Below are positions 20,076 to 30,721 of a stretch of 64,000 nt of DNA, piece after piece. The stretch is from Marinomonas profundimaris (GTDB lineage: Bacteria; Pseudomonadota; Gammaproteobacteria; Pseudomonadales; Marinomonadaceae): NCBI RefSeq assembly GCF_000508165.1, contig NZ_AYOZ01000004.1, forward strand, positions 54,073 to 118,072, written 5' to 3'. Position numbers and translations under genes: made by a program. Each line of letters begins with the position of its first letter. Positions within the stretch are counted from its first letter, which is position 1. Below the pieces are notes generated by a model. It saw only the letters and a program-made list of their open reading frames with translations, was not told the origin of the DNA and ran no database searches.

Positions 20076-20161
20076 TGGTGCGGATGGGGGGACTCGAACC
20101 CCCACGAGCAAAGCTCACCACCCCCTCAAGGTGGCGCGTCTACCAATTCCGCCACATCCGC
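20076..20161 (-). tRNA. tRNA-Leu (anticodon GAG)
   Basis: 86 nt folding as a class II tRNA: acceptor GCGGATG paired near the encoded CCA, D loop with GGTAGAC, anticodon stem CCACC/GGTGG with loop TTGAGGG (anticodon GAG), a long variable arm (GAGCTTTGCTC) and T arm GGGGGTTCGAGTCCCCC. It lies just downstream of secG, as in many gammaproteobacteria, and is probably processed from the secG transcript. Confidence 0.97.
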
Positions 20162-20203
20162 AAACTCTTTACCCGACAACGAATCGCCTTACAGAACAAA
20201 AAC

Positions 20204-20560
20204 TTATTCAGTAACAGGAATATCCGATGTCGTTTTCTTACTACCACCTAACTCAGGTAAACCAACAGTTTCTTCAACTTGAGGCGCCGAAGGAACATAA
20301 TCAAGCGCACCAGAAACACTTTTTGCTTGTTCGCTAGCAAAGAAAGCCAAACCAAAACTAGTCAAAAAGAATACCAACGCAAAGACAGCGGTCATCTTAC
20401 CAAAGAAACTACCGCCACCTTGACTACCAAAAACGGTCTGAGACGAACCGCCACCAAAAGAGGCTCCAGCGTCCGCACCCTTACCTTGCTGCAACAAAAC
20501 CAACGCAATAATGGCCACTGCCGCCAGTACATGCAAAACTAAAATAAGTGCTTCCATCAA
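20204..20560 (-). CDS. secG: preprotein translocase subunit SecG
   Basis: 118 residues with two membrane segments (residues ~3-22 and ~52-75) separated by the conserved loop QGKGADAGASFGGGSSQTVFGS. Part of the SecYEG channel. It abuts tpiA (1 nt gap) and precedes tRNA-Leu. Confidence 0.96.
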   Translation of the reverse strand: MMEALILVLHVLAAVAIIALVLLQQGKGADAGASFGGGSSQTVFGSQGGGSFFGKMTAVFALVFFLTSFGLAFFASEQAKSVSGALDYVPSAPQVEETVGLPELGGSKKTTSDIPVTE

Positions 20561-21310
20561 TTAACCCGCTGCTTTTACTATTGCTATAAATTCTTTTGCA
20601 TCAAGTGATGCACCGCCAACAAGAGCACCATCGACATCAGGCATTTGAAACAAAGCCGAGCAAGTTGATGCTTTAACACTTCCACCGTACAAAATCTGAA
20701 CCTTTTGAGACACAGACTCTGACGACTTAGCCAAAAAGGCTCTAATTGATTGATGTACTTCTTGAGCTTGCTCTGCGCTTGCCGACAAACCAGTTCCAAT
20801 TGCCCAAACTGGCTCATAAGCTACAACCATATTTTCAAACGCTTCAATGCCGACAGCATCAATAACCACTTGAATTTGGCGCTCACAAACAGAAAGAGTC
20901 TGATTCGATTCACGCTCTTCTAGCGTCTCACCAATACACAACATTGGTGTCAATCCAAACTCCAGTGCCACTTTCACCTTTGCCGCAACAACACTATCTG
21001 TTTCACGGTAAATGGCGCGCCGCTCTGAATGCCCAAGCAATACATACTTAACCCCAAAGTCACCCAACATAGAAGCCGAAACTTCACCAGTATAAGCGCC
21101 TTTCACCTCATCACTTATATTCTGAGCTGCTAAGACAAGACAACCCCCATCAACAAGTGCATTCACTTGTGACAAATAAGGAAAAGAAGGTGCAATAACC
21201 ACTTCGGAATTAGAATCCCCCATCTCAAGCAAGCCGCTCAACAGTGAAAAAATCGACTCTTTTGAGCCATTCATTTTCCAGTTACCAGCAACTATTTTTT
21301 GACGAATCAT
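20561..21310 (-). CDS. tpiA: triosephosphate isomerase
   Basis: Interconverts glyceraldehyde-3-phosphate and dihydroxyacetone phosphate. 249 residues; VAGNWKMNG (catalytic Lys), LLGHSERR (His) and AYEPVWAIGTG (Glu) are all present. Between glmM and secG, minus strand. Confidence 0.97.
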   Translation of the reverse strand: MIRQKIVAGNWKMNGSKESIFSLLSGLLEMGDSNSEVVIAPSFPYLSQVNALVDGGCLVLAAQNISDEVKGAYTGEVSASMLGDFGVKYVLLGHSERRAIYRETDSVVAAKVKVALEFGLTPMLCIGETLEERESNQTLSVCERQIQVVIDAVGIEAFENMVVAYEPVWAIGTGLSASAEQAQEVHQSIRAFLAKSSESVSQKVQILYGGSVKASTCSALFQMPDVDGALVGGASLDAKEFIAIVKAAG

Positions 21311-21400
21311 ATTCCAACCCCTAAATTCGAGGCGCCCATTCTATGGAAAGCCCACTTTGGTTTCAAGTATTTATTAATATTCAGCACATAAAATACGCGA

Positions 21401-22747
21401 TTATGCCTTCATTTTTTCAGCAACAACCGACTTCACCTCTTCGACCAGATAATCAACAAGCTCATCCACGGTTTTATCATCCCGCCCTTCAACCATTACT
21501 CGAATCAAAGGCTCAGTCCCTGAAGCACGAAGTAAAACACGACCCAGGCCATTTAATCGCTCATTCGCTACCGCAATGGCCTTTTGCAAAGCAGGCTCTT
21601 CATTAGGAACAAACCGCTTCGCCACTCGAATGTTTTTTAATTTCTGAGGAAATTTCACCAAGCCAACTAAAAGCTCATCGAGCGCCTTACCCTCTTCGAC
21701 CATAGCGCGAAGAACCTGTAGTGCTGCGATAATACCATCACCCGTTGTCGTAATGGATCGACAAACAATGTGTCCTGACGGCTCACCACCTAACACCCAG
21801 CCATGCTGCATTAGCTTCTCATTGACATACCTATCGCCTACCGCAGCACGACTAAAGCCAATACCTGTTTCGGAGAACGCCAATTCCAAACCAAAGTTAC
21901 TCATCAAGGTACCAACAACGCCACCACTAAAACGCCCTGTCCGCATTAAATGATTCGCAATAATATAAAGAATATCATCGCCGTCACGAACAACCCCATG
22001 TCGATCAACTAATATCAATCGATCGCCATCACCATCTAGAGCAATACCGAGGTCAGCTTCTTCAGCCAAAACATTTTTACGCAACAACTCAGGCTTAGTC
22101 GCACCACTAAACTCATTGATATTTAATCCATCAGGATTCACACCAATGGAAATAACCTCAGCACCGAGTTCAGAAAATACTCGTGGAGCAACATGGTAAG
22201 TCGCACCATCGGCGCAATCGACAACAATTTTCAAACCGCTCAATTGCAAACCAATAGGAAAGGTGCCTTTACAGTATTCGATATAACGACCAGCAGCATC
22301 ATCAATGCGTTTTGCCCGACCAATCAAACTAGACTCAACTACTTCCATTGGCTGCTCAAGGAAGTACTCGATACGTTCCTCTATTTCGTCGGAAATCTTA
22401 CCGCCTTCCGCAGAGAAAAATTTAATACCATTATCCGTATAGGGGTTATGCGACGCACTGATCACAATGCCGGCGCTGGCACGAAAGGTTCGTGTCAAAT
22501 AAGCAATTGCTGGTGTTGGCATAGGACCAACCAGGCGAACATCCGCACCCGCCGCAACAATGCCAGACTCAAGTGCTGACTCAAACATATAGCCCGAAAT
22601 CCGCGTATCTTTACCTATCAGGATTTTCTTGTCATTTTCTTTAAAAACCTGCCCTGCCGCCCAACCAAGCTTGAGCATAAACTCTGGCGTAATTGGCGTC
22701 GTACCGACTTTTCCACGAATTCCATCTGTACCAAAATATTTACGCAT
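21401..22747 (-). CDS. glmM: phosphoglucosamine mutase
   Basis: Converts glucosamine-6-phosphate to glucosamine-1-phosphate for cell-wall precursor synthesis. 448 residues; active-site [13 protein letters not shown] (phospho-Ser), metal loop DGDGDR and sugar loop GGEPSGH. The ATG overlaps the folP stop (TAATG), indicating coupled translation. Confidence 0.97.
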   Translation of the reverse strand: MRKYFGTDGIRGKVGTTPITPEFMLKLGWAAGQVFKENDKKILIGKDTRISGYMFESALESGIVAAGADVRLVGPMPTPAIAYLTRTFRASAGIVISASHNPYTDNGIKFFSAEGGKISDEIEERIEYFLEQPMEVVESSLIGRAKRIDDAAGRYIEYCKGTFPIGLQLSGLKIVVDCADGATYHVAPRVFSELGAEVISIGVNPDGLNINEFSGATKPELLRKNVLAEEADLGIALDGDGDRLILVDRHGVVRDGDDILYIIANHLMRTGRFSGGVVGTLMSNFGLELAFSETGIGFSRAAVGDRYVNEKLMQHGWVLGGEPSGHIVCRSITTTGDGIIAALQVLRAMVEEGKALDELLVGLVKFPQKLKNIRVAKRFVPNEEPALQKAIAVANERLNGLGRVLLRASGTEPLIRVMVEGRDDKTVDELVDYLVEEVKSVVAEKMKA

Positions 22748-23580
22748 TAGTTTTCTCTCTCAATACTAGACATTAACGCCAACATTTGAACATGCGGCTT
22801 AACGTCATGAACTCTAAAAATACGAGCTCCCTTTGAATAGGCGGCAGCATTTGCCCCCATAGTGCCGTACAGGCGCTCTTCTACCGGAAGACTTAATACA
22901 TCCCCAATCATCGTCTTTCTAGAAAGACCAATAAGGACGTCAAAGCCTAATTTTTTAAAATGATCAGTGTGATTCAATAAAGACAGATTATGAGAAAGCG
23001 ATTTGCCGAAACCGATACCTGGATCAAGAATAAGACGAGTACGATCGATACCAGCCGCCTCACATTCACCGACACGCGATAACAAGTAATTTGAAACATC
23101 CGTCACGACCGAATCATAATCGGGGTGATCCTGCATTGTTTGCGGCACACCTTTCATATGCATTAGACAAATTGGGAGGCTGGTTTCCGCCGCTGCCTGC
23201 AAAGCGCCTTCTCGCTCTAACGCTCGCACATCATTAATCAATCCGGCCCGTAAAAGAGCCGCACCTCGAATCACTTCCTCAGTACTCGTGTCGACAGAAA
23301 CCACGATATCAAAACGCGTCTTTATAGCGTCAACAACAGGCAATACGCGATCAAGTTCTTGCTGAATAGAAACAGGGGACGCTCCGGGACGAGTAGACTC
23401 GCCACCCACATCAATAATGCTAGCGCCCTCTTGAATCATCTTATCGGCTTGATGCAACGCGGCATCTAAGGAATTAAACGCACCGCCATCAGAAAATGAA
23501 TCTGGCGTGATATTTAGTATCCCCATAACATGAGGAAGGGACAAGTCTAACGACTTGTCCCCAAAAGGCATTAACGACAT
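22747..23580 (-). CDS. folP: dihydropteroate synthase
   Basis: Joins p-aminobenzoate to the pterin in folate synthesis; the sulfonamide target. 277 residues with [25 protein letters not shown] and the C-terminal RVHDV motif. Between ftsH and glmM, the standard ftsH-folP-glmM order. Confidence 0.97.
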   Translation of the reverse strand: MSLMPFGDKSLDLSLPHVMGILNITPDSFSDGGAFNSLDAALHQADKMIQEGASIIDVGGESTRPGASPVSIQQELDRVLPVVDAIKTRFDIVVSVDTSTEEVIRGAALLRAGLINDVRALEREGALQAAAETSLPICLMHMKGVPQTMQDHPDYDSVVTDVSNYLLSRVGECEAAGIDRTRLILDPGIGFGKSLSHNLSLLNHTDHFKKLGFDVLIGLSRKTMIGDVLSLPVEERLYGTMGANAAAYSKGARIFRVHDVKPHVQMLALMSSIEREN

Positions 23581-23612
23581 GAAAAGACCACATCAGTAAT
23601 TAATGACACAAG

Positions 23613-25580
23613 CTACTCACCCGCAGGTTTAGGTGCTTGATCCGACGGTTCAACCTGATCATCTGAAGATAAACCCACCTCTGGAGAGGCTGTTTCATCA
23701 GTAGATTCAACACCATCATTTTTCGATGGGTTAGCCCCTGGATCAGACCACCCTTCAGGAGCAGATGGTTTTTTACCGTCCATTATTTCTTTGATTTGCT
23801 TAGCATCAATGGTTTCATACTGCATCAAAGCTTCAGTCATCACTTCAAGCTTATCGCGATTATCTGTCAGAATTTGTGTCGCTTTTGCATAACAACGACT
23901 AATAATATCCTGAACTTCCGCGTCAATTATTTTCCCAGTCTCAGGTGAGAAATAGTTTGCTTTCCCCCCTGTAGGCGCAGAAATAAAACCACCACCATTA
24001 TCGTCTTCTTCGTAAGCAAATGGCCCCAACTTTTCAGACAAGCCCCATTTAGTCACCATGTTACGCGCAATACTCGTAGCACGCTCAATGTCATTGGAAG
24101 CACCCGTCGAAACGCCATCAAAACCATGAATAAGCTCTTCCGCAATACGACCACCGTAAAGACTACACACCTGGCTCTCTAACCCGGTTTTACTAACACT
24201 GTATTTATCCTCTTCAGGCAAATACATAGTAACCCCAAGCGCACGTCCACGAGGAATAATAGAAACCTTGTAAACAGGGTCATGCTCAGGCATCAAATAA
24301 CCAATAATGGTATGACCCGCTTCATGATACGCCGTGTTTAATTTTTCTTTGTCACTCATCACCATGGTTTTGCGCTCGGCACCCATGAGAATTTTATCTT
24401 TCGCCAGCTCAAGTTGCTCCATGTTCACCAAACGGCGATTAGAACGCGCCGCAAACAATGCCGCCTCGTTAACCAAGTTAGCTAAATCCGCACCGGAGAA
24501 ACCAGGCGTACCACGAGCAATGTTTTTTGGTTCAACATCGTCATCGCAAGGCACTTTACGCAAATGCACTTTAAGAATTTGTTCACGTCCACGAATATCC
24601 GGCAAACCAACTTGCACTTGACGGTCAAAACGCCCCGGACGCAACAACGCTGGATCCAATACATCAGGACGGTTAGTGGCTGCAATAACAATAATGCCTT
24701 CATTGCCTTCAAAACCATCCATCTCAACCAACAATTGGTTCAATGTTTGTTCGCGCTCATCATTGCCGCCGCCCATACCGGAACCACGATTACGACCAAC
24801 AGCATCAATCTCATCTATAAAAATAATACAAGGAGCGTGTTTTTTAGCTTGCTCGAACATATCACGAACACGAGATGCACCAACACCAACAAACATTTCT
24901 ACAAAGTCAGAACCCGATATTGTAAAGAAAGGCACCTTCGCTTCGCCAGCAATGGCTTTAGCGAGCAAGGTTTTACCTGTACCTGGAGGACCACACATCA
25001 AAATACCGCGTGGAATCTTACCGCCAAGGCGTTGAAATTTACTTGGCTCACGCAAGAAATCAACCAACTCAGACGTATCTTCTTTTGCTTCATCACAACC
25101 AGCCACATCAGCAAAGGTTGTTTTAATCTGATCTTCCGGCAAAAGGCGCGCTTTGGATTTACCAAAAGACATTGGGCCGCCTTTACCACCGCCGCCGCCT
25201 TGCATTTGACGCATGAAAAACATGAAAATGGCAAGAATAAGCAAAATAGGAAAACTGGCCACAAGTAACTGCGTCCAAATGCTTTGCTGTTCAGGCATGC
25301 GCCCTTCCACAACAACATTATTGCTAAGCAAGTCATCCATTATCTTAGGATCTGCCGCCGCTGGGCGCACAGTATCAAAAGTGTCCCCACTGGTGCGGCT
25401 GCCGCTAATGGTATAACCATCAACAATGACCTTCGCGATACGACCGTCTTGCACTTCTTTCACAAATTCAGAATATGAAATCCGGTTTGTATCAGGCGTC
25501 GTATTAAAATTATTAAAAACAGTCAGTAGTACAGCAGCAATCACTAACCACAACAGTATATTTTTCATCATATCGTTCAA
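23613..25580 (-). CDS. ftsH: ATP-dependent zinc metalloprotease FtsH
   Basis: Membrane-anchored AAA+ protease. Two N-terminal membrane segments (residues ~8-25 and ~105-122), AAA module [11 protein letters not shown] and [13 protein letters not shown] region, and zinc site HEAGH. A TTG start at 25580 with AGAGG 7 nt upstream gives (M)[12 protein letters not shown], matching FtsH N termini; the upstream GTG at 25586 is less likely. About 655 residues. It is separated from rlmE by 60 nt. Confidence 0.96.
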   Translation of the reverse strand: MNDMMKNILLWLVIAAVLLTVFNNFNTTPDTNRISYSEFVKEVQDGRIAKVIVDGYTISGSRTSGDTFDTVRPAAADPKIMDDLLSNNVVVEGRMPEQQSIWTQLLVASFPILLILAIFMFFMRQMQGGGGGKGGPMSFGKSKARLLPEDQIKTTFADVAGCDEAKEDTSELVDFLREPSKFQRLGGKIPRGILMCGPPGTGKTLLAKAIAGEAKVPFFTISGSDFVEMFVGVGASRVRDMFEQAKKHAPCIIFIDEIDAVGRNRGSGMGGGNDEREQTLNQLLVEMDGFEGNEGIIVIAATNRPDVLDPALLRPGRFDRQVQVGLPDIRGREQILKVHLRKVPCDDDVEPKNIARGTPGFSGADLANLVNEAALFAARSNRRLVNMEQLELAKDKILMGAERKTMVMSDKEKLNTAYHEAGHTIIGYLMPEHDPVYKVSIIPRGRALGVTMYLPEEDKYSVSKTGLESQVCSLYGGRIAEELIHGFDGVSTGASNDIERATSIARNMVTKWGLSEKLGPFAYEEDDNGGGFISAPTGGKANYFSPETGKIIDAEVQDIISRCYAKATQILTDNRDKLEVMTEALMQYETIDAKQIKEIMDGKKPSAPEGWSDPGANPSKNDGVESTDETASPEVGLSSDDQVEPSDQAPKPAGE

Positions 25581-25640
25581 GAGCACACCTCTAAACGGTT
25601 ATATTTAATGTCTCTGGCAATGATACCAGAACATTTCTCA

Positions 25641-26261
25641 TTAACCTTTGTATTGTCTTCCTAATAAATACACTTCGCGACTTCTGGCTCGCGATGCATC
25701 CGGCTTACGCGTTATAACAGATTCAAATTGAGCCCGCATAGTCTTGAGGTATTCATCAAACCCTTCACCCTGAAACACTTTTACCAGAAAATTTCCACCT
25801 GGACGAAGTACTTGGGCCGCCATATCCAAGGCAAGCTCCACAAGATACATAGCTTGTGGCTGATCTGCAGAGTTGTTACCACTCATATTGGGGGCCATAT
25901 CTGAAATTACAAGATCCGCTTTCTCTTCTCCAATTTCAGCTAAAATAGCCTCGTATACTTCTTGCTCAGTAAAATCCCCCTGAACAAAGCTAACACCAGG
26001 TAACGGAGCCATCTCTAAAATATCCGAGGCCACTATTGTACCTTTATCGCCAACCAACTTTGCGGCGACTTGAGACCAACCGCCCGGCGCCGCCCCCAGA
26101 TCAACCACACGCATCGCAGGCCGAAACAATTTATCCTTGTCATTGATCTCCATCAGCTTATAACTGGCTCGAGAGCGATAACCATCTTGTTGGGATTTTT
26201 TGACATATGGATCGTCAAAATGTTCCTTCATCCAACTATTACTACTTTTTGATCTTGCCAC
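25641..26261 (-). CDS. rlmE: 23S rRNA U2552 2'-O-methyltransferase RlmE
   Basis: 206 residues, FtsJ/RrmJ family. SYKLMEI (catalytic Lys), [14 protein letters not shown] (SAM loop), DMAPNMSG (Asp) and LVKVFQGEG (Lys) make up the K-D-K-E set. It modifies the A loop late in 50S assembly. It lies upstream of ftsH and divergent from yhbY, a conserved trio. Confidence 0.97.
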   Translation of the reverse strand: MARSKSSNSWMKEHFDDPYVKKSQQDGYRSRASYKLMEINDKDKLFRPAMRVVDLGAAPGGWSQVAAKLVGDKGTIVASDILEMAPLPGVSFVQGDFTEQEVYEAILAEIGEEKADLVISDMAPNMSGNNSADQPQAMYLVELALDMAAQVLRPGGNFLVKVFQGEGFDEYLKTMRAQFESVITRKPDASRARSREVYLLGRQYKG

Positions 26262-26360
26262 GTTTTCATCATACCTAAATCAGTCAATATTCCGCTATAA
26301 TATCGCTTAACCTCTAAAGCCTCCAATAAAGAGGGTCAACTAATATGAGAAATTTATACT

Positions 26361-26663
26361 ATGAGCATTACAAACGCCCAAAAAAAGCAATATCGCCTAA
26401 TCGGTCACGCCCTTAATCCAGTGGTAATGATTGCAGGCAACGGTTTAACAGAAACCGTATTAACAGAAATTGATCGCGCACTCGAAGATCACGAACTTAT
26501 CAAAGTACGCATTAGCATCATGGATCGCGAAGTCCGCAGCGAATTGATTGCAGAAATCAGTAAAATAATGAAATGTGAAACCATTCAAACGATTGGCAAA
26601 GTAGCGCTATTTTACCGAGCTGCACTAGAAGCAAACCCAAAGCTATCTAACTTGCTACGCTAA
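26361..26663 (+). CDS. yhbY: CRM-domain RNA-binding protein YhbY
   Basis: 100 residues, one CRM domain: LIGHALNPVVMIAGNGLTE carries the conserved G-x-G loop. YhbY associates with pre-50S particles. A TATAAT at 26296-26301 lies ~60 nt before its ATG in the region divergent from rlmE. Confidence 0.93.
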   Translation: MSITNAQKKQYRLIGHALNPVVMIAGNGLTETVLTEIDRALEDHELIKVRISIMDREVRSELIAEISKIMKCETIQTIGKVALFYRAALEANPKLSNLLR

Positions 26664-26765
26664 GAGCGACTATTGAGATAGTCTTTTTGCACGAAAAACA
26701 GACTATCTCTAAACTCTTCAACATTGTGGCCGATACCTTTGACAGCAAACAAAGGAGCCGTACAC

Positions 26766-27608
26766 ATGCTATTTATAGAGGCGATTAACAGAGCCAGCAC
26801 CCAGTCAAACGAGAAAAAATTGCTTTCTAGGACCAAATATCGCCCTACAATCAGCAATAAAGATTCTGTCGACTTAAGCTCTGCTGCGCATCAAGTAAAG
26901 GAAATACACCTAGATAGCCAAGTCAAAACACCACTCACCGCGTCAGTTAGCGTTTTTGCCAACCTAATTGAACACACCTTGCGACATTTAATCAGCACCA
27001 ACCTACACCTATATTCACCTGAAGAACTCAATTTAGACCTAAAAAAATGGGCCCTTTTTCTACAAGTCCCGCCAACAAGCGCGGACAAAGACAACCCATC
27101 TGTGGCCTATAAAACATCCACTGGAAACCGGCGCCCACCTGCAAAACAACTCATTTTCCACATTCCGGTAAAACCATCTTATGGGACACCCATTGAAATG
27201 ACATTATTACTGTCACCTCATAACGGATCGCCAGAAACGCCGAACATTTTTCACACATTCCAAAAAGAAAGCACGCTGCCCGTTTTACGCACCCCCTATC
27301 CACCTGAGTTCCTTCGACAACAAGCAACACACCACCATATACTGCTCGATCAAGACGGTGAGCCAGATCAACTTTCTCCTCTTTATGCTCACATCAATCA
27401 AAGCAGGATAATCAGTAGCGATAACTTGCCACCTGAAATTACTGGCTTGAGAATCTGGCGGTCAAAAAATAATACACTGACCCCTGTCGTACTGGGTGAC
27501 GATAAAATTGGATTATTATTTGTTGGCCACCACAAACCGCTAGAAGGAAATACAATCAGCGAAGAAGAACGAGCCAGACGCGCGAACAATCTTTATACAA
27601 AGGCCTAA
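26766..27608 (+). CDS. hypothetical protein
   Basis: 280 residues from ATG 26766, preceded by GGAG with 8-nt spacing; the longer frame from 26724 lacks such a site. I do not recognise the family. There is no signal peptide or membrane segment; the middle is proline-rich and the C terminus is charged (EEERARRANNLYTKA). It stands between yhbY and a convergent erpA. Confidence 0.6.
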   Translation: MLFIEAINRASTQSNEKKLLSRTKYRPTISNKDSVDLSSAAHQVKEIHLDSQVKTPLTASVSVFANLIEHTLRHLISTNLHLYSPEELNLDLKKWALFLQVPPTSADKDNPSVAYKTSTGNRRPPAKQLIFHIPVKPSYGTPIEMTLLLSPHNGSPETPNIFHTFQKESTLPVLRTPYPPEFLRQQATHHHILLDQDGEPDQLSPLYAHINQSRIISSDNLPPEITGLRIWRSKNNTLTPVVLGDDKIGLLFVGHHKPLEGNTISEEERARRANNLYTKA

Positions 27609-27625
27609 ACAAAACGCTGGCCATA

Positions 27626-27660
27626 AAAAAACCCTTCACACAATCTGCATGAAGGGCTTA
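27626..27660. terminator. terminator between hypothetical gene and erpA
   Basis: CCCTTCA / TGAAGGG with an 11-nt loop. The minus-strand copy runs into seven T after the erpA stop. Confidence 0.8.
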
Positions 27661-27695
27661 TTCATTACCTAATCTATCGCGGCACAAGAACCTGC

Positions 27696-28043
27696 TTAAA
27701 TACTAAAGCTCGCGCCACAACCACACGTAGAGGTCGCATTGGGATTTTGCACCACAAAGCGAGAGCCTTCCAAATTTTCTTTGTAGTCCACTTCAGACCC
27801 AACAAGATACTGAAAGCTCAGAGGATCAACGACCAAGGTCACACCATTTCTAACCACTTCAGTGTCGTCTTCTTGGTGCTCTTCATCAAACGTAAAGCCA
27901 TATTGAAAACCAGAACAACCACCACCCGTCACATAAACACGCAACATAAGTCGATCATTCTCTTCTTCTTCAATCAAAGATTGCAACTTCGCTGCAGCCG
28001 CGTCTGTAAATTCGATAGGGTCAACCGATTCAACCATGCTCAT
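27696..28043 (-). CDS. erpA: A-type iron-sulfur carrier ErpA
   Basis: 115 residues. Three cluster-binding Cys are seen: [11 protein letters not shown] and the C-terminal [10 protein letters not shown]. ErpA delivers Fe-S clusters to apoproteins, including those of isoprenoid synthesis. Monocistronic, 70 nt downstream of prfC. Confidence 0.95.
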   Translation of the reverse strand: MSMVESVDPIEFTDAAAAKLQSLIEEEENDRLMLRVYVTGGGCSGFQYGFTFDEEHQEDDTEVVRNGVTLVVDPLSFQYLVGSEVDYKENLEGSRFVVQNPNATSTCGCGASFSI

Positions 28044-28113
28044 TTTAATACCACTAAAACCATTATTAATTAACGAATTATCCGCTTACCCTACTATTTT
28101 AGTCAAGTATTGA

Positions 28114-29700
28114 TCAATGCTCTCGAGTTGAACGGAAACGAACTTGCGGCCATTTCTCTTCCGCCATCATGAGATTTACTCGGGTTGGCGCCAAATACGT
28201 TAAGTGTCCACCGCCATCAATGGCCAAATTATCTCGACACTTATTTTTAAATTCTTCAAACTTCTTAGGATCATCACACTCAACCCAGCGAGCCGTATTG
28301 ACGTTGATCGCCTCATAAATACATTCCACTTTGTATTCATCTTTCAAGCGATACGCAACCACTTCGTACTGCAACTGACCTACTGCACCAACAATCAGTT
28401 CATTATTACGTTGTGGCATAAACAACTGAGTAGACCCTTCTTCAGAAAGCTGCTGCAAACCTTTTTGCAACGCTTTCATTTTCATTGGGTCTTTTAATCG
28501 AACTCGGCGGAAAAGTTCAGGGGCAAAATGCGGAATACCCGTAAACTTCAAGTCTTCACCTTCAGTGAAGGAGTCACCTATCTGAATCGTACCGTGATTA
28601 TGCAAACCAATGATATCGCCAGAAAATGCCTCTTCAACACCTTCTCGATCGCCTGCGGTAAAGGACACAGCGTCTGTAACCTTAATGTCTTTTCCTAAGC
28701 GGCAATGACGCATTTTCATGCCACGCTCATAGGTTCCAGAACACACTCGCATAAAGGCAATACGGTCACGATGCTTTGGATCCATATTGGCTTGTATTTT
28801 AAAAATAAAACCAGAGAATTTTTCTTCGCGAGCATCAACGTTACGAGTGTTTGTTTCACGACCAATGGGAGATGGCGCCCATTCGACAAAACCATCCAGC
28901 ATTTCTCGAACACCGAAGTTAGACAGTGCTGTACCAAAGAAAACAGGCGTTAATTCGCCCGCAAGATAAGCGTCGTGGTCAAACTCATGACTCGCCCCAC
29001 GAACCAACTCAATTTCTTCCATGTACGCCGCCCATTCATCACCCAACAACTCTTTTGCTTCTGGTGATTCCAAGCCTTCGATTCGAATATCGTCCATCAA
29101 GGTATGACCTCGACCACGAACAAACACGTGAATGGTATCGGTATAAAGGTTATACACACCCTTAAAAAAAGTACTCATACCGATCGGCCAAGTGATAGGA
29201 GCCGCCGCGATCTTTAAGACTTCTTCCACCTCATCCAGCAAATCAATTGGATCTCGAATGTCTCGGTCCATTTTATTGATGAAGGTTAAAATGGGTGTAT
29301 CACGTAAACGACAAACGTCCATTAACTTGATCGTACGATCCTCGACACCTTTTGCACCATCAATAATCATTAGCACAGAGTCTACTGCGGTCAATGTACG
29401 GTAAGTATCTTCCGAGAAATCTTCGTGTCCCGGTGTATCTAATAAATTCACCATGCGGTCTTTATAAGGAAACTGCATCACGGAAGACGTGATGGAGATA
29501 CCACGCTGCTTCTCCATCGCCATCCAATCGGATGTGGCGTGTTTATCACCTTTTCGACCTTTCACCGACCCAGCCGTTTGAATCAATTGGCCAAGCAAAA
29601 GGAGTTTTTCCGTAATTGTTGTCTTACCTGCATCGGGGTGCGAGATGATAGCAAAGGTCCTTCGCTTATTGATTTCATTAAGAAAATCTTGGTTTGCCAT
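28114..29700 (-). CDS. prfC: peptide chain release factor 3, ICE-chimeric 5' end
   Basis: 528-residue GTPase that recycles RF1/RF2. [17 protein letters not shown] and NKMDRD form the G domain. prfC is the known integration site of SXT/R391 ICEs, which enter its 5' end and supply new first codons and a promoter. The frame is intact here, so the first ~17-25 codons ([17 protein letters not shown]...) and everything upstream should derive from the element. The ribosome site before ATG 29700 is poor (AAAAGAATTTATAC). Confidence 0.96.
   Translation of the reverse strand: MANQDFLNEINKRRTFAIISHPDAGKTTITEKLLLLGQLIQTAGSVKGRKGDKHATSDWMAMEKQRGISITSSVMQFPYKDRMVNLLDTPGHEDFSEDTYRTLTAVDSVLMIIDGAKGVEDRTIKLMDVCRLRDTPILTFINKMDRDIRDPIDLLDEVEEVLKIAAAPITWPIGMSTFFKGVYNLYTDTIHVFVRGRGHTLMDDIRIEGLESPEAKELLGDEWAAYMEEIELVRGASHEFDHDAYLAGELTPVFFGTALSNFGVREMLDGFVEWAPSPIGRETNTRNVDAREEKFSGFIFKIQANMDPKHRDRIAFMRVCSGTYERGMKMRHCRLGKDIKVTDAVSFTAGDREGVEEAFSGDIIGLHNHGTIQIGDSFTEGEDLKFTGIPHFAPELFRRVRLKDPMKMKALQKGLQQLSEEGSTQLFMPQRNNELIVGAVGQLQYEVVAYRLKDEYKVECIYEAINVNTARWVECDDPKKFEEFKNKCRDNLAIDGGGHLTYLAPTRVNLMMAEEKWPQVRFRSTREH
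29626..29652. other. probable ICE attachment core inside prfC
   Basis: The segment encoding IISHPDAGK is where SXT-family recombination is described in prfC. The chromosome lies to the left and the element to the right. The exact core cannot be fixed because the other element end is outside the window. Confidence 0.6.
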
Positions 29701-29956
29701 GTATAAATTCTTTTAGTTTGTACACGGATTTGTACACACTTTTGGAAGTACTCTCTTTTCAGTTCTTCGCTTGTCAAATCCGTCGTGTTAATCGTAATTG
29801 GCCGCTATTTTCGCTGATCTTGACTTTATAAACAATCAATGGTTATCTAATCGGTTACCATTTACTCTCAGCGTGCGCCAGTGCTCAGTTGTAGCTGTTT
29901 GCAATCGTTGCTTCTTCAGCTCATGAACAACTGTGGCTAAACCACAAATTCCTTCG
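29701..29956. other. ICE-end noncoding region (prfC promoter)
   Basis: No gene was found. It lies between the chimeric prfC and setR and must hold the promoter that now drives prfC. Besides the TTTGTACAC repeat, no clear -35/-10 pair could be assigned. Confidence 0.4.
29717..29737. repeat. direct repeat of TTTGTACAC near the ICE end
   Basis: TTTGTACAC occurs at 29717-29725 and 29729-29737, 12 bp apart, each including the palindrome TGTACA. It lies 17-37 bp upstream of the prfC start, in ICE DNA next to the junction. It could be a binding site for a recombination or regulatory protein. Confidence 0.5.
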
Positions 29957-30604
29957 CTACCAGAAATCGATGATAGCTTGTCGTACTACACCGATGATGG
30001 TGCAGTTGCCGTTGATCGGTATTGCCGGGTATTGCGGGTTCAAAGGTTTTAGATACTTCTGTTCACCATCAATAACCAACTGCTTAAAGGTTGCTTCTTT
30101 CGAATCATCCAAACGCGCAACAACCAATGAACCTGAAGAGTAAGGTAACTCAGGATCAACAACGATCACTGCTCCCTCAGGTATGGATTTTTTTCCGCTT
30201 GGATTTTCCATACTGTCGCCTTTTACGCGAAGTGCGAAACAACCCTCATGTGCTTTCCCAGTGACTTCACGCCACTCCTCAGCATCTTCATGGGCAAATC
30301 CCTCCGCTATTTCAGTCCAATCACCGGCCTGAACCCAGTTAATGAGAGGAATTCTTCCCTTAATATCAGGCCCGACTTCTACATTACCGACCCCCAAGCC
30401 AATCTCGCCATCACCTGTGGCGAGCCAATGAGCATTCACGCGAAGCGCCTCCGCGATCTGCATGGTGTAACGAGACCTAGCCGATTTACCAGAGCAAATC
30501 TGGCTGATCGACTGCTGTTTAATACCAATGCGACGAGCCAACTCAGACTGAGTCACCCCAGTAAGCTGCAAGGCATGGTTTAGTCGTTCGGATAAAGTTT
30601 TCAT
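29957..30604 (-). CDS. setR: SetR, lambda CI-like SOS-cleaved ICE repressor
   Basis: 215 residues: N-terminal XRE helix-turn-helix (TQSELARRIGIKQQSISQI, residues ~18-36) and a C-terminal S24/LexA-type autoprotease domain. A93-G94 in WVQAGDW is the probable self-cleavage bond, with S131 (KGDSMENP) and K174 (EATFKQL) as the catalytic pair. SetR represses setCD until RecA-stimulated cleavage. A -10 TAGAAT lies 8 nt before the ATG, so the mRNA is probably leaderless, like lambda cI. Confidence 0.96.
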   Translation of the reverse strand: MKTLSERLNHALQLTGVTQSELARRIGIKQQSISQICSGKSARSRYTMQIAEALRVNAHWLATGDGEIGLGVGNVEVGPDIKGRIPLINWVQAGDWTEIAEGFAHEDAEEWREVTGKAHEGCFALRVKGDSMENPSGKKSIPEGAVIVVDPELPYSSGSLVVARLDDSKEATFKQLVIDGEQKYLKPLNPQYPAIPINGNCTIIGVVRQAIIDFW

Positions 30605-30612
30605 AAGCCCGT

Positions 30613-30711
30613 ATTCTACAAATAAAACTGTAGCCTTTCAACAATTTTAACTGTTGACTTATCTACAGTTTAAACTGTAACATTCAATCTTGTAACAGTT
30701 TTTATTGTAAC
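30613..30711. promoter_or_regulatory. setR/cro promoters with four operators
   Basis: Four ACAGT/ACTGT-type palindromes at 30616-30633, 30639-30656, 30664-30679 (TACAGTTTAAACTGTA, perfect) and 30692-30711. The setR promoter is TTGAAA (30636-30641), 17 bp, TAGAAT (30613-30618), minus strand; the first operator fills its spacer. The early promoter is TTGACT (30654-30659), 18 bp, TAACAT (30678-30683), plus strand; the third operator lies in its spacer. This fits the lambda-like SetR/Cro switch described for SXT. Confidence 0.88.
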
Positions 30712-30721
30712 AGGAGACGGT

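Noticed and set aside
24564..25268. 234-residue plus-strand ORF opposite ftsH
   Set aside because: Antisense shadow of a highly conserved coding region, with no ribosome site and low-complexity composition.
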